Assembly: GCA_938033975.1 (NCBI GenBank)
Contig: CALHKJ010000222.1
Coordinates: 1 to 7,344, forward strand
Length of the DNA stretch: 7,344 nucleotides
Reading direction: 5' to 3'
DNA from: an uncultured Saprospiraceae bacterium
GTDB taxonomy: Bacteria > Bacteroidota > Bacteroidia > Chitinophagales > Saprospiraceae
Shown: piece by piece, positions 6,437 through 7,344 of the stretch
Layout of the letters: every line of letters starts with the position of its first letter
How positions within the stretch are numbered: position 1 is the first letter of the stretch
Position numbers and translations under genes: made by a program
Notes under the pieces: model-generated
What the model saw: only the letters and a program-made list of their open reading frames with translations
What the model was told of the DNA's origin: nothing
The model's database searches: none

Positions 6437-6539
6437 AAGCTCAGATTTACATATTACAATTAATTATAATATGATATAATGCAAAAACGCTACCAAACTT
6501 TGTTAAATGATGTTATGAAATAACTATAGAATTGGAAAG
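6437..6539. other. AT-rich intergenic region upstream of the glucosaminidase gene
   Basis: This 103-base gap separates two minus-strand genes and probably holds the glucosaminidase promoter. I see no convincing TAnnTTTG element on the minus strand. Small AT-only inverted repeats occur at 6463-6480 and 6512-6524, neither with a terminator-like GC stem. Confidence 0.4.
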
Positions 6540-7250
6540 TTATTGTTTGACCTCCTCTTGTTGTTTTCTTCGACGATCCTTAAAAGCATTCTTTATCCCA
6601 TCGTAGAATTCATCCGTAGATTTATTAATGTCGGTTTGACGTTCACAAAAATTAAGATATTGGATAGCAATTGAAAGGCGGAGTTGTTCATTATTGATAT
6701 CTAATTCATCAAAATGATTATGAAGGTAAAAAGGGTTAAAACGATATCCTTGCATCGTTAGACGTTCAACATAATTACATGTAGCTAGACTAATCTTTGA
6801 AAGATCTGTATCAAGGAATTCAGCATATTTTCCAAATTTAATTTTGATGGTTGGAAATGTAAGTATGAATTTACCAAATGATCCCTCTACACGTTTGCTT
6901 AACTTTTCTGTATATGATTCCCATATTTCATTTCTCAAGCTAGGACTCAATGAAGAAAGTATTTCCTCGCGTTCTTCTTGGGTAAAATTATTGACCAGTG
7001 GTAAAAGGTTTCCCTTATCCATTTCTATTGCACTTGAATAAATAAACTCGATGTAACAATCTGAAATCTTTGACTTTGAACTTAACGCACAAACTGCATT
7101 ATCAAATTTATGCAGCATTTCCGTTAGTTCTGTTTTCTCTTGATCAGAGAAAACGGTAGCACTTTCTAATTTTATTGATGAAGTATCAATTTGTTGGCAA
7201 GCCAACAAGAACAGAATTAAACAAAGAAAAAGAGCTAATGACTTTCGCAT
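6540..7250 (-). CDS. Lipoprotein of unknown function
   Basis: The 236-residue product has a clear lipoprotein signal: basic MRKS, a hydrophobic core at 5-16, and lipobox LLAC with lipidated Cys18 followed by Gln-Gln. I do not recognise a family. The mature part looks mainly alpha-helical and highly charged. It has four cysteines besides the lipidated one (54, 65, 158, 202), enough for two disulfides in the periplasm, and ends in a very polar tail (KDRRRKQQEEVKQ). The absence of Asp or Glu right after the lipidated Cys does not predict location in this phylum. The frame extends to a TTG at 7269-7271, but the ATG at 7248-7250 puts the signal peptide at the N-terminus and is preferred. It lies upstream of, and in the same direction as, the glucosaminidase gene, 103 bases apart, so a wall-related role is possible but unsupported. 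Confidence 0.75.
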   Translation of the reverse strand: MRKSLALFLCLILFLLACQQIDTSSIKLESATVFSDQEKTELTEMLHKFDNAVCALSSKSKISDCYIEFIYSSAIEMDKGNLLPLVNNFTQEEREEILSSLSPSLRNEIWESYTEKLSKRVEGSFGKFILTFPTIKIKFGKYAEFLDTDLSKISLATCNYVERLTMQGYRFNPFYLHNHFDELDINNEQLRLSIAIQYLNFCERQTDINKSTDEFYDGIKNAFKDRRRKQQEEVKQ

Positions 7251-7264
7251 ATGTAACGATTGTA

Positions 7265-7300
7265 TGAGCAATATACTTAACTAACATTGCTCAATGCAAT
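7265..7300 (-). promoter_or_regulatory. Possible promoter and operator-like repeats before the unknown lipoprotein gene
   Basis: A perfect 8-base inverted repeat, TGAGCAAT (7265-7272) and ATTGCTCA (7286-7293), lies 15 bases before the ATG, and a third GCAAT copy is at 7296-7300. On the minus strand, TATATTGC (7268-7275) is an imperfect -7 match overlapping one arm, and TTG near 7297-7299 lies about 21 bases upstream. An operator is possible, but repeats of this size also arise by chance. Confidence 0.25.
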
Positions 7301-7344
7301 AAGGTGCCCGTGGCAACTGTTAATTTTCAATCTTTTGCTTTAAC

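Noticed and set aside
6463..6480. ATTATA/TATAAT inverted repeat
   Set aside because: It is made only of A and T in an AT-rich gap and is likely a chance match.
6512..6524. GTTATGAAATAAC inverted repeat as a terminator after the lipoprotein gene
   Set aside because: The stem is five mostly A-T pairs with no GC core and no T-run, so it is too weak to call.
6844..7041. Plus-strand frame opposite the unknown lipoprotein
   Set aside because: There is no signal, motif or promoter, and the opposite strand has a full lipoprotein with a lipobox.
7303..7318. TGCC-CGT-GGCA mini-hairpin near the right edge
   Set aside because: It has only four pairs without a following T-run, and the context beyond the window edge is missing.
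1..7344. CRISPR arrays, tRNA or rRNA genes, insertion sequences, phage or defence genes
   Set aside because: I looked for repeat-spacer patterns, cloverleaf arms, terminal inverted repeats and transposase or nuclease motifs and saw none.

Overview
The window reads as an ordinary chromosomal segment from a member of the Bacteroidota (Bacteroidetes). Four things suggest this. The DNA is AT-rich. Start codons lack Shine-Dalgarno sequences. Promoter -7 elements of the TAnnTTTG type occur (TATCTTTG at 1137-1144 and 3901-3908). The gene families are typical of the phylum: PorT-like outer-membrane barrels, a glucosaminidase with LysM domains, lipoprotein cyclophilins with a long loop insert, and a small LolC/E-type permease. 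I cannot name a genus. I see no RNA genes, mobile elements, CRISPR arrays or stretches over 300 bases without a gene.

Left part (1-3840, all plus strand): a 5'-truncated LolC/LolE-type permease is followed, after a 55-base gap holding a promoter-like element, by a tight four-gene run. The run encodes a small conserved cytosolic protein of unknown function, a cyclophilin lipoprotein, a second cyclophilin lipoprotein with an N-terminal PKD domain, and a polyphosphate-glucokinase-like ROK kinase. Gaps are 16 and 21 bases, then a one-base stop/start overlap, so a single transcript is likely. The two cyclophilins are tandem paralogues that share the same loop insert.

Right part (3914-7250): a plus-strand outer-membrane barrel gene with a promoter almost touching its start codon converges on three minus-strand genes. 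In order of transcription these are an unknown lipoprotein, a GH73-type glucosaminidase with two LysM domains, and a second outer-membrane barrel protein. The convergent barrel genes share the four bases CTAG, which contain both stop codons.

Most products act in the cell envelope: lipoprotein export, periplasmic protein folding, peptidoglycan cleavage and outer-membrane barrels. Only the small unknown protein and the kinase look cytosolic. I did not find a convincing new multi-gene system. The points most worth a second look are the PKD-cyclophilin fusion beside its simple paralogue, the His-to-Arg change in the sugar-site motif of the kinase, the conserved unknown protein at the head of the operon, and the cysteine-containing orphan lipoprotein.
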